Shown piece after piece: positions 1-10,837 of a stretch of DNA of 64,000 nucleotides; the first letter of the stretch is position 1; each line of letters starts with the position of its first letter. The DNA is from Undaria pinnatifida (Eukaryota; Sar; Phaeophyceae; Laminariales; Alariaceae): positions 186,001-250,000 of the forward strand of contig JABAKD010000028.1 in NCBI GenBank assembly GCA_012845835.1. The letters are read 5' to 3'. The notes under the pieces were generated by a model. That model ran no database searches, was not told the origin of the DNA, and saw nothing but the letters and a program-made list of their open reading frames with translations. Made by a program: the position numbers and the translations under genes.

Positions 1-224
1 GCTGTAATGGGTGCATACAAAATGTCGGGCAAACAACCCCTTCGGGCCGTACTACGCGTATGAAGAGAAATATGGTACAGGTGCTCACAATGTGCGACGC
101 GTGACCGCTGTTGTCGGATTAGCTCACGAAGTGTTCTCCAGTTACCGTATACTGGTAGGATGCAGTTATACTTTGCAGACGGCTTGTCATTCGTGGTGTC
201 TCCATCTTTCTTGTTCGGTTCGGG

Positions 225-325
225 AACGCGGATTAGATTAAAATTACATGAAAGTGTGGTGAGCTTAAGCTTTGTTTTTCCCCGTCCGCCGGAGGATGAA
301 AGAAGAAAAAAAATAACGGAACGCA
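225..325 (+). repeat. SINE-like family A, 5'-truncated copy
   Basis: Matches the last ~80 bp of family A: GAAAGTGTGGTGAGCTTAAG, a C-rich stretch, CCGCCGGAGGATGAAAG, then an A-rich tail. The 5' part is missing. The remainder of 1-224 holds nothing I recognise. Confidence 0.6.
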
Positions 326-399
326 GATTACGTCACGCAGTATTCCCTTTGTATATATACGTTCGAGCAAAACCCGCCATCGGTTCCGAAACGCATGCT

Positions 400-696
400 A
401 TGGGAGAGGTGGGGTGCTCCATTTTTGTTTGTGAGGCTCTGCCTGCCTCACTTGGGGAACTCCATGCCCTTGTTAACCCCAAAACCTAATTTGGATAAAA
501 ACAAAAAGTGCTACCCGGTGAACCGTCCCATGGCCTAGGTAGACGTACGGCGATTTTTTTTTATAAATAGAGTGAAATGTAATATCCGACCAATTCGGGT
601 CAAGGAACCCCCCCCCCACCCCGTCATTCGGCTAAAAAAACGTTTCAGCCAAAAATGGGTACCTGGTATATGTTACCTCTATTTTAGCACGCGTCT
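400..696. mobile_element. TIR family D element, degraded
   Basis: The right end carries the family D terminal repeat in inverted sense (CCTCTATTTTAGCACGCGTC, 675-694). The body shares the ATGGCCTAGGTAGAC-like and GGTCAAGGA stretches with better copies at 12.9 and 15.2 kb. The left end is eroded. No carrier exon is visible in this stretch. Confidence 0.5.
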
Positions 697-832
697 CGAC
701 CGTCTTGCCTAACCCCTTTTCACACACGTTTTTTGGAGAGCAAACCGCTTGAAAAAGAAGAATTTGTGTGCGGGATACGTGATGCAGTAAAAAGGTTTTG
801 CAACAATTTTTCTTGCGGCGTTTGCCGAGCAG

Positions 833-1138
833 GTGTGGGGTGGCAACCTTGGTTGCCTTTACCAGGGAGCGGTGGCTGCGGCTGCAGCAACAGCCGTGGG
901 CTACTTCCCCTGGTTCCTGACCTTCAACTATCTCAACGCGCGACTGGGGAGGCCGACGGCCATGGCACAGATGCTTGTGCGAAATGCTGGGATAGGGCTG
1001 ATGGCTTCGATAGCATCCGATGTCTGCTCCAACTCTATACGCGTGCTGAAGACCACCAAGCAGGCGTCCGCTGCGTACGATGCGACGGTTTCTTATAGAC
1101 AAGCAGCTAGCCTCGTCATAGAGGCGGATGGATGGGTG
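833..1138 (+). CDS. Carrier gene, penultimate exon
   Basis: Open from acceptor AG 831-832 to donor GTGAGT at 1139, starting and ending in phase 0. It encodes an Ala-rich helix, the stretch YFPWFLTFNYLNARL, and the degenerate carrier signature SIRVLKTTKQ. An alternative end at the GT of 1088 is less likely, because the residues up to 1138 complete the carrier motif with the next exon. Confidence 0.8.
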
Positions 1139-3124
1139 GTGAGTCGTTCGAGAGACTATGATACGACATGCAGCAGTAGACTGACTGCCTGCTCTCGTTT
1201 CGGAGTAAAGGTCGTGTGTAGACAAGCAGCCAACCGCGTCATACCGGTAGATGGATGGCTGGTGAGTCGTTCGGCTGTCTCTTTTTTTGGTAGTGAGTGG
1301 ACGCACGAGAGAGGTAAAGTTTCACTTTTCCGGTTTTTGTGGAAAAACGTAGGCGGGTGTATTGGAGGATAGGGGACGGAAAATGATACCACATGGAGAG
1401 TACTTGACTGATTTGGTGGTGGTGGTGTGAAGGTCCATGTATTGACGAGCGCCTCACCTTGTGATTGAAGCAGATGGGTGATTTGGGTGATTTATAGGTC
1501 ACGTATGGACACGCAGCTAACCTTATCATCGAAGCAAATGGATTGCCGGTGAGCCGTTCACGAGACTATATGCATTCATACCCTGGTTCATGTGATATTT
1601 CCAAATGTTTTTTCCTTTTATTTGTGGCGGTTTGGCCGGCGGCAAAAAGAGTAAAAAGCAATCGTTGTATGGGACAAACAGGGGGGTGGATAATCCATCT
1701 TTTGTTTCTTTTTATTTTCTTTATTTTTCTTCCAATCTATTATCCTCGCATTACTCTCGCGCTCCCTCCCAGTAGTAACTCAGATCCGAGGTCATATAGC
1801 GGGCCCTTCTCCCCCCTCCCCACTACGGCGATACGTGCCTTCATTTTTTTCGCGAGAAGAAGTCAGTTTTTTTCCCTTCGTCGACTCGCGTCAAGTTGTG
1901 CCTACCCACGCTGCTAGGCACTCTCAGCAGTTGATCCTTTGTTTTGGCATTTCTACACGAACATTCAAATTATCACCACGGTGGTGGGAATCGAACTGAA
2001 GGACCAACGCTAGTAGTATTCGAGGGTAACCACTAGACCACTGGGGCGATCTGTATTGAATATATACGGAATGGATGATCAATCTACAGCTTAGTTTGCT
2101 ATTGGTAGTATTGCCATCCGATAATGTGCAGGCAGCATCAATCTACAACTTAAGTCAGTTCGTTATTGGTAGTATTGCCATTCGATAATGTGCAGGCAGC
2201 ATGAGCTTCAACATCTTTTCGTAACAATTTCCAAAAGGTGGAGAGAACCAAGGGAAACCCCCCAAAAAGGAAATTCAAATGTATGCACGTCACATGTATA
2301 CGCGAGTTGTATCTCTCCTTTGTACCTACTGCTTCCAGCTTAGCATCTGGATCTAATCCACCTTAGTTTCGGGGTTCGGGAAGACATGTGGCATTAGGCT
2401 GACCGCCTTTCTCTTGCTGTACGCTATCGTGGGAACCGAAGGACACGCCAGCTAGCGCTGGATTGCGAAGGCAATTGAGTTAAATCGACACACGACGTGT
2501 ATGAAAATACATGTAAGTGTGGTGAGCTTGAGCTTTATTTTTTGTTTACCCCACCCGCTGGAGGATATATAAAAAAAAGAAATGTACGGGGTCGTCGACG
2601 CATGCCAAGGGCTTTCCACACCTTTAGGTGGTCCAGATCATCCACAGTCCGTCCGAAATGTAACGTTATTTTTTCTTTTGATAAACCTACTGGAATTTCG
2701 CAATGTGGTACAAGTCACGCCGTTCGATCTGTACGTCGATGGGGTATTAACACTCTGACGGCCATTGCTGCCAACCATCAATAAAATAGGGTCACTGAGC
2801 CCTTTGTTTTCGATGGGGTACTGACACTCTGACGGCCATTGCTGCCAACCATCGATAAAACAGGGTCACTGAGTCCCTTGCTTCTAACACACTCCCTTCC
2901 CGCCCTTGCCCCCCCCTCGTCGACCATCCGTCCTTCGGTATGAAACCCAGGGCTTGCTAGGGCGAGGGCTCAGCACCCGCATCCTTGCGAACGGGTTGCA
3001 ATCGATGATGTTCACCGTGGTGTGGCGTTACTTGCACGACACATACGTCGTGCCATGGCGGGAAGCAGCTGAATTGCGAGACGCGAAGAGCTTGGGCGGT
3101 ACCGTTGGTTCACAACGTAACTGA
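833..3124 (+). CDS. Mitochondrial carrier family protein, 3' part (exons 833-1138, 2951-3124)
   Basis: Two exons join in phase 0 across a GTGAGT donor (1139) and a CCCAG acceptor (2949-2950), giving about 160 residues that end at TGA 3122-3124. The protein reads like the last two helices and loop of a solute carrier of the inner mitochondrial membrane. The junction gives DGWV|GLLGRG, the [D/E]Gxxxx[aromatic][K/R]G motif of the carrier matrix helix, followed by a final helix with RILANGLQSMMFTVVWRYL. The signature normally PxDxxK reads SIRVLK (proline to serine, acid to arginine), which I recall from an atypical heterokont carrier group. Exon one starts directly at an acceptor (AG 831-832), so the 5' exons lie upstream, and none is recognisable in 1-830. 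The intron holds a SINE, a poly-A repeat and extra copies of the exon end. The substrate cannot be told. Confidence 0.8.
1217..1570 (+). repeat. Three decayed copies of the carrier exon end with splice donor
   Basis: The last ~45 bp of the carrier exon plus its donor (1096-1160) recur at about 1219-1275, 1446-1490 and 1503-1570. The first copy lies 123 bp downstream of the original. It keeps TAGACAAGCAGC, GATGGATGG and an intact GGTGAGTCGTTCG donor. The last keeps GGTGAGCCGTTC and the following GAGACTATA. The third has lost the donor. Copies two to four lie in the intron. Confidence 0.75.
1697..2052 (-). mobile_element. tRNA-headed SINE, family S1 copy 1
   Basis: Read on the minus strand it begins with a tRNA-like head: A box TGGTCTAGTGGTTA (complement of about 2030-2044) and B box AGTTCGATTCC (about 1985-1997). 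A ~280-bp body follows, sharing CGACTCGCG, a GGGGAGGGGGGAGAAG run and an A/G-rich 3' end with copies at 3.8, 28.5 and 39.8 kb. It sits in the carrier intron. Confidence 0.75.
2080..2202. repeat. Tandem duplication of ~60 bp
   Basis: Two units beginning CAATCTACA at 2080 and 2139 share TATTGGTAGTATTGCCAT and CGATAATGTGCAGGCAGCAT. Noncoding, in the carrier intron. Confidence 0.8.
2405..2582 (+). repeat. SINE-like family A copy
   Basis: Carries GGGAACCGAAGGACACGCC, CAGCTAGCGCTGGATTGCGA, AGTTAAATCGACACACGACG and GTGTGGTGAGCTTGAGC, and ends GGAGGAT plus an A-rich tail. Close to full length. Confidence 0.75.
2737..2884. repeat. 74-bp tandem duplication next to the carrier last exon
   Basis: Two units starting CGATGGGGTA at 2737 and 2811 share ACACTCTGACGGCCATTGCT and GGGTCACTGAG. 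They end about 65 bp before the acceptor of the last carrier exon. Confidence 0.85.
2951..3124 (+). CDS. Carrier gene, last exon
   Basis: Begins after acceptor AG at 2949-2950 with GLLGRGLSTR, runs through the last transmembrane helix and a short hydrophilic tail (WREAAELRDAKSLGG) to TGA at 3122-3124. It joins in frame with the exon ending at 1138. Confidence 0.8.
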   Translation, partial: GLLGRGLSTRILANGLQSMMFTVVWRYLHDTYVVPWREAAELRDAKSLGGTVGSQRN

Positions 3125-3376
3125 TCGGGGTCGGCAGCAATGAGCTACGACAGTATATATTTAATAGTCGAGGTGGATGGTGCCGTACGCTCGTTTGTTT
3201 GTTTTTTAGGTCGGAGGCGGTGCAGCGAATATTCGTTTGGATCTTCGATTACCGGTGACCCTTTTGAGAGAAGAAATGAAAAGAAAAATGACGTTATGGC
3301 AGCACCGACCACGAAAAGCACGGCGGCTGGGCTGCAGGGTCAGCGGGTGGTTAGTTTACGATTCGATAGTCTACAG

Positions 3377-3508
3377 CAATCCAAGGAGTTGGACGACACA
3401 ATCCAAGCAGTTGGACGACACAATCCAAGCAGTTGGACGACACAATCCAAGGAGTTGGACGACGCAATCCAAGGAGTTGTACCACACAATCCAAGGAGTT
3501 GTGGCCAT
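3377..3508. repeat. 22-bp minisatellite, six units
   Basis: Units begin CAATCCAAG at 3377, 3399, 3421, 3443, 3465 and 3487, exactly 22 bp apart, alternating GGAGTTGGACGACA and GCAGTTGGACGACA. The period is not a multiple of three, which argues against coding in the open frame crossing it. Confidence 0.9.
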
Positions 3509-3814
3509 CACATTTTCAACATGATACTAGTCCTGCTGCGTGCTCGCACTAGGCAGGCGGAAAGGGACTACGTACATGCCGAGATGTTTTGTGTCGTTTT
3601 TGTTTCGGCCCCAGATTGGAGGGAGCAATTCAGACGAATACCATACAAGTGTGGGTCCGACTATAAGCCACTTTTCCTTGAAAGTATTAGCCAATATAAG
3701 CATGTCTTGTATTTGGATCCAGACTTACTTGCGTGGCTGACGATCACAGGATCAGCCACACGAACGTGGATGGCTACGTCAGGAGAAGACCAAACCAAGG
3801 CTATATCCCTGGCC

Positions 3815-4154
3815 TGGCATTCACTTATTTTGCTCATCGCATCTGTTGTCTTCGCACTTTTTCTTTCTCCTTCTCTCCTTCCCTGGACTCAGATCAGGCG
3901 TCACTAAGCAGGCTCTTCTCCCCCCTCCCCAGGACGGTACACACGCCTCCGTCTTTTATCGCGAGAATAATTCGGAGCTTTCTTCCCTCTCGTCGACTCG
4001 CGTCGAATTGCGCTTACCGACGCCATAAAGCGCTCTCGGCGGTTGGTGTCCCTCTAGGATTTTTTTTTTTCACTGTCGAGATTTGAACCGCTGACGAGTT
4101 CAAACCTTAGTAAAAGTGCGCGAGGTTAACCGCTAGACCACACCAGGGCGACTC
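3815..4154 (-). mobile_element. tRNA-headed SINE, family S1 copy 2
   Basis: The minus-strand head has A box TGGTCTAGCGGTTAACC and a B box-like GGTTCAAATCTCG (4078-4090). The body shares CGACTCGCG, CTCTCGGCG and the GGGGAGGGGGGAGAAGAGCC run with the other S1 copies, and the tail is A/G-rich. Confidence 0.75.
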
Positions 4155-4345
4155 TATGTGTGTATTCTTCATAGTCAGCTGATATTCCTGCCCATCTACA
4201 TCCAGCACAACCAAGTGTCCGTGCTGATGCCTCGTAGAGGAACAGAGATCCTCATGTGAGTAGCCCCAGACACAAACGGGTACACCTTTTTCCCGTAGTA
4301 TGCGTTTGAGGTACTATCGGCAATAACACGTTCCTGACTTGACGC

Positions 4346-4540
4346 GTTTTATACAACTATTGGAAACCCGTTTTGGGGGGGAAACTACTTGGAAGTAGTA
4401 CAGGAAGGGGTTTTGGTGTCTCATCAACTGATGTATACTCAATACACGCCAATTCGTCGGAAAAACGTTTGTTTTTCGTCAACATCGTCCGGTGTGTGGA
4501 CCTAGTAGGTTATCTGGGGGGGTCGTTTTCGGGCAGCTCT
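4346..4540. mobile_element. TIR family D fragment
   Basis: Internal family D sequence: TGGAAACCCGTTTTGGGG, then ACTACTTGGAAGTAGTA and GGAAGGGGTTTTGG, as at 34.86 and 42.9 kb. No terminal repeats remain. Confidence 0.5.
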
Positions 4541-4584
4541 CGTTTCAAAGCTTGCCTTTATTCTCTAGTACATCTCCCTTTCTG

Positions 4585-4690
4585 AGTTAAATTGACACAC
4601 GACGCGTATGAAAATACGTGGAAGCGCGGTGAGCTATAAAGCTTTATTTTTCCTTATCCGCCGGAGGATCTCCTTTTTAAAAAGGTCGTT
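4585..4690 (+). repeat. SINE-like family A, 5'-truncated copy
   Basis: Starts at GAGTTAAATTGACACACGAC and includes GTATGAAAATACGTGGAAG and CCGCCGGAGGATC. It lacks the first half, as expected for incomplete reverse transcription. Confidence 0.7.
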
Positions 4691-4867
4691 CGAAGTGCAG
4701 AGTTCCTCACACTTGGGCGAGGAGCTTTTCAGAAAAAAAATAAGATGCGCGCCCCTACCACGCAGGATGTGCCGTGGGCTTGATGTTGCACCTCTCAATG
4801 AGCTTTCAAGACTTTTCGGTGAGTTTACCACACACGAGGCACCGGAGACAACAATCAGTTGTCACTC

Positions 4868-5230
4868 CCTATGATAATGACCGCGCGCGCAGTACCCCCA
4901 AGAAGAGGACTTGATGTTTTCCCCCTCCATATTGTTGGAACACCAGCGCCCCGGCTGTACGTTTTGACACGTACGTACCCGGGAGCCTGGCATCATCGCA
5001 TATCGTGCCGAGATGTTGCACCGTCGATACGCTTGAGTCTGTCTAATCGAGGCGGGGCGAAGACAAATTGCATCCGGAATATAATGACCGCACGCGCAGA
5101 GAAAGACATTTCGCGCCCGCAGTTTCTGATTGGTCCAAAAGGTTTCGTTCACTGTTAGAACGTCAGCACCGTCTGGACATTCCGACATACGCTCGGAGCC
5201 TGGCGTCGCATATAGTGCCGAGATGGTTTG
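4868..5230. repeat. ~210-bp tandem duplication, diverged
   Basis: Each unit contains AATGACCGC(A/G)CGCGCAG, then a TTGGAACACCAGC or TTAGAACGTCAGC segment, then GGGAGCCTGGCATC or CGGAGCCTGGCGTC, ending TGCCGAGATG (about 5013 and 5226). Noncoding. Confidence 0.75.
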
Positions 5231-5284
5231 ATGAAGTGGTACGACAGGGGGAGGGGGGGAGGGTACGCAGCAAATACGTCGGTT

Positions 5285-5440
5285 GACGGTTTAGTTTTGA
5301 CCCGTCAAAGAGGCGTCTTCGGACTTGTCAAGGGCGTCTTTGGAGTTATCATACGAAGTAGTACTAGTTTTAGTCTGTGGAGTTAGTCCCTGGACGGCTG
5401 TCCGTCAAGGGGCAAGAGTGCCGTCAACCCCGACATCTTT
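5285..5440 (+). mobile_element. Short repeat family H, copy 1
   Basis: Begins TTTTGACCCGTCAAAGAGG and ends with GACGGCTGTCCGTCAAGGGG and GTGCCGTCAAC. An inverted copy lies at 8537-8650. It is rich in TTGACGG/CCGTCAA inverted motifs, as in small TIR elements. From 5441 to 6370 I see only an AT repeat at 5983-6005 and nothing coding. Confidence 0.6.
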
Positions 5441-6374
5441 GTTACACAGCAGTAGCACCTCATCTTTCCAAGGCTCCTCGCTTGAGACGAGCTAATACAT
5501 ATCATACAATATTGACGAAGTCATTAGTAGTGGTGTAAAGTGTCAAATCCATCATGGCGCGGCTCCATCATATCGCGAAACGGAAAAAAAGCAAAGAGAA
5601 GCGGCACAGTCACTCACTCAAGGTGGCTCTTAGTCGTTGAAAAGAGAGCAGTCCATAAAAGGGAACCCGCTACCGTGGCCTCATTTGTCTGCACGTTCCT
5701 TCACGGCTTCCTCACTGGACACGACAACACACGAGCTCTTTTTTTTCGTACATCGTTGTATTGCCAAGCGGGGGCGAATGCAAGCTTTTAAGTAGCACCG
5801 GGGAGAGGGCCGGGGCACAAGCTACAGCGCGCGGTGTAGAGGAGTGCGCCATTTTTTATTTTTTTTTTACGTCTTGACAAAGCACCCCTCACTTGAAGAG
5901 CTCTGTTGTTGGGCACCACTCACCCAAAAACGGTTGTTGTAATAGAAAAGAAAGATGGAAATTTGCAGCTCTTTGACGAGAACCCATATATATATATATA
6001 TATATCAGACTCATGGCCTAGGGATGAAAAGCAATAGTATTGTTGCACAACTTTTGCACAAGAAATGGCATCCCCACGCTTATGGCATAAGGAGCCCCGT
6101 CATTCACAAACTAGTTTCAGCCACAAAGTGCTACCTCTATGGTCACCCGCGTGCGTGTCCGCGTCCAAACATCAGGACGCCTTTCGAGATGGTTCTTACG
6201 ACCACTGGCCTGCCAGAGGACAACGCAAAACGGTTGACGACAGAGTTCCAAATATCCTGACTGCGCGATTTTCTAGCCCGCGGCAGCTTGCATTCCCTGT
6301 CTAGATGCCACACCGTCTTGCTGAACTTGGGAATTAATGCTATCATCCCCGGCGCCACGGCATGTATCCACCGA

Positions 6375-6655
6375 CACCTGCTACTACGACAGAGGTAGCA
6401 CGTTTTTTCCTGAAATGTTTTCTGAAGATCGGAGCTCCTTAACCCAAAATCGTCGGGAAAAAAAAAATGATGGGCCATTTTTTTGCATGATTCTTGTCGC
6501 GTACCGCGGCCGTCGGATTATTGTCATCCGGTGTACCAGTCTTATATTTTTCCCCGGCCGTGTAAAACAATAGCTTTTAAATTGAGGTGGAGGTCTCTTA
6601 AGCTCCGAAGTTGTGGTACTTCAGAAAAATAATGGTGCACCTCGATCGTAGCACG
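6375..6655. mobile_element. TIR family D element, 281 bp
   Basis: Left end TGCTACTACGACAGAGGTAG, right end (inverted) GGTGCACCTCGATCGTAGCA. Inside are GGAGCTCCTTAACCCAAAAT and the mirror-like TCTTAAGCTCC near the other end. Non-autonomous, MITE-like. Confidence 0.75.
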
Positions 6656-7639
6656 CTTCCACCATCGAATCTTAGGGCAGCTGCACCTCTAGGGAAAATC
6701 AGGCCTATGGTACTGGCGCTCCAGAACACGGTTTTTACATGGACACCGCATGCGCAAAAACTGTCGAAACTTGATCGCGATGAAAGCCCTCTCGGTCGCC
6801 TACCCCTCGCTGGAAGCCGCCGCATCGCTGTCAGCACCGCACCCTGACGAACACACCCAAAAATCTAGTTGTCTGCACCCCTTGAAACCTATTTCTCCCA
6901 GGACGTTTGATGTTGGAAGCTTCCTTTGATCGCTCTGAGCAACGCACCACGAACACACACCCACAATCTCTAGTTTGTCTGCACGTTTCGAATTTTCATT
7001 TTTCACTCATCATATAGACTGCGCACACCCGGTATAGGATGTCTGACTACCAAATCTCGAGATAGAGCTCATTTTTACGTATAAAAGACACCTCCCAATA
7101 AAAACTCACTCATAAATAGTGCATTACGAGTACCAACAACGCAGCTTGCAAATATGAGTATTGACCTGAAATTCGTCAAACTCACGGCTGACGTCCTTGA
7201 AAATTAGTTACCAGGTATAAAATAAACATATACTCTTCTAAGTATTCTGCCCTCCACTCATTAGCACCTTCTCGGAGCTAGGTAGACCAGATCCCTCGGA
7301 GTGGAACACGGCCATATTCTTGCCGTAGAGCCTATATGTACGGCCTTCATTTTACACGCACCATATATTACCACATCTAGCATACCTACTGTACTGTAGG
7401 AGACACGCCAACGACGTACAAGCCTATACCTCTATGAGCATACCCACAAGCCTACTTACGAGGGAACCCCTACGCGTATTTTTAGGAAAACCTCTAAGCG
7501 TACACTATGAGGAGCCCCCCTTAGCATATTTGGAGACCCCAAAGCCTACTACAAGAGGAGACCCCAGCAAAAAAATACCGCTCTCATATATCAAAGGCAC
7601 GAACACACTGGGTCAGCTACAATCAAATCCCGAACCACA

Positions 7640-7830
7640 AGGAAACGTGCACACTCCCGCGCTTCTACAGATCTTCTCCTCGGACTTGATCATAGGCCGT
7701 TTTCGCCATCGTTGACCCTAGATGCCTCGTGGGATCCGTACTCTGTCGCACAAAAATGCAAATCCACTCCCCACCCGGTCACGCAACCGCGCGCTATTAC
7801 AAAAACCTACTCCCCCACCTGGAAAAAAGA
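7640..7830. repeat. Degenerate unit of the ~126-bp satellite
   Basis: Contains GATCATAGGCCGTTTTCGCC (from 7688) and TGACCCTAGATGCCTCGTGG, matching the array at 8.69-9.17 kb. The surrounding 6660-7640 and 7830-8270 hold no recognisable gene. Confidence 0.6.
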
Positions 7831-8274
7831 GGCTGATAGCCCCGTTTGAAGTTTGATAGTAAACCTTTCGGTTTTGCTTGGCCGTGCTGCCTAACGTCGA
7901 CCACCCGACCAGAGTCCTAACCCTAACCCTACTAGCCGGAACGCTATGGGGGTTGACCTGTGCTTGGATGGTGGTGACATGCGAAGGCTCTAGGTTGACT
8001 CGGCCGGCTTGGACGCTGTGCTTGGAAACACATTATCGGCCGGATCGGGATGCTGCGACTTGGAAAGACTCGGGGTTGATTGAGCCGCGCATAAGATCCC
8101 TCTCTCTGCCAACCAAAGCATGTAAACAGCTACCTTACTAGTAGGACGATTTCCAATATCTGGGCACAGGCCTTCAAATACTACCCTAGGCTGACTACGA
8201 CATCACATCACTGACCCTACATGCCTTGACAAGTGGGACGCACGCCTCCACGCCACTACAACTCTTCACACATA

Positions 8275-8517
8275 GGACAGATCATATCCCTGTTGACGAT
8301 TTATGCCTTCCAGGGCAGATATCAATAGTTCACTGGTCAACATGATCTGCATGGCCTATAGATCATCCATGTTGCCGGGTGGGGGTCGTTTGATCTGCAT
8401 GATCTAGCACAAGTTTTCCTGGGTTGGATCGGTTAAACGGCACAGATCCTGTGCACAACCTACCATGACAGATACAGGATCTAGATGATCTACTGTAGAT
8501 CGTGATCTGCCCGATCC
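8275..8517. mobile_element. TIR family G element, copy 1
   Basis: Flanked by GGACAGATC and, inverted, GATCTGCCCGATCC. Internal TATGCCTTCCAGGGCAGATA, many GATCTGCATGATCT-type palindromes, ACAGGATCTAGATGATCTAC. Homologous along its length to 42597-43003 and 47931-48172. Confidence 0.7.
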
Positions 8518-8536
8518 GTGCAAACCAAAGATGTCG

Positions 8537-8650
8537 CGAGGTTGACGGCACTGTTGCCCCTTGACGGAAGGACAGCCGTCAAGAAACTCCAGACACTAAA
8601 ACTAGTATGATAAGCCCAAAAATGCCTTGACGGGTCAAAACTAGACCTCC
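8537..8650 (-). mobile_element. Short repeat family H, copy 2
   Basis: Inverse of 5285-5440, a little shorter: GTTGACGGCACTGTTGCCCC, GGACAGCCGTCAAGAAACTC, ending CTTGACGGGTCAAAACTA. It abuts the family G element. Confidence 0.65.
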
Positions 8651-8688
8651 AATTGACATCTCTGGAGTGCAAACCGTTTCCTTACGCG

Positions 8689-9165
8689 ATCATTGGCCGT
8701 CTTTGCGCTACCGCTGACCCTAGATGCCTCGTGGGGCACACACTCTCGCGCGAACATACAAGTCTACCCCCCACCCACCCACACTCCTGCGCTACTACAA
8801 AGCTGCCCCTTGCCGATCGCAAGCTGTTCATGCCATCGCTGTCCTTGCATAAGACACAATATGGGAGACACTCTCCGACGCTATCATACTGCTTATCTTC
8901 TAGCTACCCGATCATAGGCCGTTTAAGCCATCACTGACCTTATATGCCTCGTGGGACACACATTCTCGGGTTAATACAAGCCTACCTCCCACACACACAC
9001 TCCTGCAAGCCACTACAAAGCTGCTCCCCTCGCCCGATCATTGGCTGTTTATGCCTTCGCTACCCTTAGATGCCTTATGCGGGACACACATTCCCGAGCT
9101 ACTACAAGTCTTCTCGCTACCCGGTCATAGACCGTTTACGTCATCATTGCCCCCTCCCCTAGACT
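8689..9165. repeat. Satellite array, ~126-bp unit
   Basis: GATCAT(A/T)GGCCGTTT-type starts lie at 8689, 8815, 8910, 9036 and about 9123 (spacings 126, 95, 126, 87). Most units also share GACC(C/T)TA(G/T)ATGCCTCGTGGG, CACACATTCTCG and CACTACAAAGCTGC. Tandem, diverged, noncoding. Confidence 0.8.
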
Positions 9166-9810
9166 CCTATCCCACCAAAAAAAAAAATCCTACTCTCTAC
9201 CAAAAACAGTCCAGTCTTCGCCTCGCCAATTTAGTGCTGCTACCTTTTTCACCAGGACAGGCGGCGAATCACCACGTTGTTTCCCGCAGGCGGGAATGAT
9301 CCAACACGCACTTCTGCCACAAAAATCCAACCTACTAAATCGACTCCCTAACCGCCATATCGCCTTCTCGTTAGCTACTGGAACGAGAATCTCACGCTGA
9401 TTTCCGAGTGTTTGGTAGCAAAAAAATAGGGTTTTCAGTGCTAAGCGGAGATTCGACATTTTTGTCGTCGCTCCTTGGCAGAAGATTTTGTAGGTTAAAA
9501 AAAAGAAACCGCGCCATACTGGTACCCTCTACGCAAGCCTTGGCCAGACGTGTCTTCCTTTCTCCCCGCCGGTACACGCATCGATCTGCATCGCGAAAAG
9601 GGTTCAGCGTTCCCCCTGCTCGTCGGTTTTCATCCATTTTTTGGGCACTCAAGCACTACACTGTACCAATCATGTACCCCACGCCCCTGTCCCCTCACAT
9701 CTGGGCGATTTTTTTCTGCACTCTACCTTGTCGCATCGTCACTCCACCCTGATCTAAACACCACTTTAACTATACTATTATACTATACTGTATGTACTGT
9801 ACTGCAGTAG

Positions 9811-9971
9811 CTTCTCCTCTGTAGTGCCGGTGTGTGCACTATGGAGGGGAAATACCGGCACAATGGCGGCAACCGGCACACTACGCTGCTTGCTGCCACT
9901 TCTGGTTGTTCCCATCCGTGCCTTTCGATTCCATACTCACCATAGCGGGCAACCCGCACTATACAGGGACA
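9811..9971. mobile_element. TIR family C element, copy 1
   Basis: Left end CTCCTCTGTAGTGCCGGTGT and right end (inverted) TGTCCCTGTATAGTGCGGGT are imperfect inverted repeats. The interior has TGGTTGTTCCCATCCGTGCC, as in the other C copies in the opposite sense. Confidence 0.65.
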
Positions 9972-10307
9972 ACTACTGTCCAAATACTTTCCCCCTGCCC
10001 CCCCAAACGGCCGAGTTTACGAGAACGTCGAAAACCCCATTGTTGTTGCTGTAGCTGCATCCACATCGTTGCGGACAAACCACTTGAAATCAGCGTGGAA
10101 CCATTTTTGCAGTTCTTAAAACGAATCGCTGTAAAACTCTGATCTTGACGCTTCTCCAACGCATGTCAGGGCAGGGGGTGGCAGTGCAACACCATATTTT
10201 TTTATCCAACTCCCCGCCTGGGGAACTTCATAGCCAACCCAAAACCTGGCCTTGGGAGGAAAAAAAAAGTACAGCCCCAAAAACAAATCCCATGGTGGCC
10301 GACTCTA

Positions 10308-10313
10308 CGATAA

Positions 10314-10344
<31 letters not shown>

Positions 10345-10590
10345 CAGAGATTTTCTTTGACGAACAGTTCATGGCCTGTCGACACGAAGAAAGATGCTAT
10401 CTATGAAAAAATATCCAACATGTAGTTCTCTTGGTTGCAAAGGGCTATCGAACGATCACGTCGGGGTGGCAAGGGGCACCGTGTTTCAGGAGATAAGAGA
10501 CACGGCCGGGAGCTGGTTTCAATACAAGCGAGATTTCGTTGAAAGACAAGTTGGGGGGGGTTGCCGTAGAACGAGACTGGTCTGCTGTAG
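10308..10590 (+). repeat. Dispersed repeat K, copy 1
   Basis: Starts with a ~22-bp C run and continues with TCGACACGAAGAAAGATGCT, CGTCGGGGTGGCAAGGGGCA, CAGGAGATAA, GGGAGCTGGTTTCAA and TTGCCGTAGAACGA. Copy 2 is at 11860-12108 inside the NF-YB A intron. No terminal repeats seen. Confidence 0.75.
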
Positions 10591-10837
10591 GTAGATATAT
10601 ATATATATAACGGAGACTATCGAATTTTATAACTTCAAACGTTATTCCAACGATTTTGATTGGCTCTCCACATGAAAAACCCCGCCAGTCATTTTTTTTT
10701 TTTTCCCTAAAACGTGCTACAATAGAGTCGTGGTCCCTCCATAGTGCGCTTGCTTCGCCAGCTCGCAAGTGGACCTCGAACTATCCAGGTTGGACAGTGC
10801 GGTACCCTGTAGAGCCAAGTCGTGGCCAGCTATTTTC

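Noticed and set aside
3377-3508. CRISPR-like array
   Set aside because: The 22-bp units are contiguous without spacers, and the genome is eukaryotic.
3140-3907. 255-codon open frame on +
   Set aside because: It crosses a 22-bp minisatellite (not a multiple of three) and a SINE, with no domain recognised.
7917-7931. CCTAACCCTAACCCTA, telomere-like
   Set aside because: Only about two and a half units; too short to call a telomeric tract.
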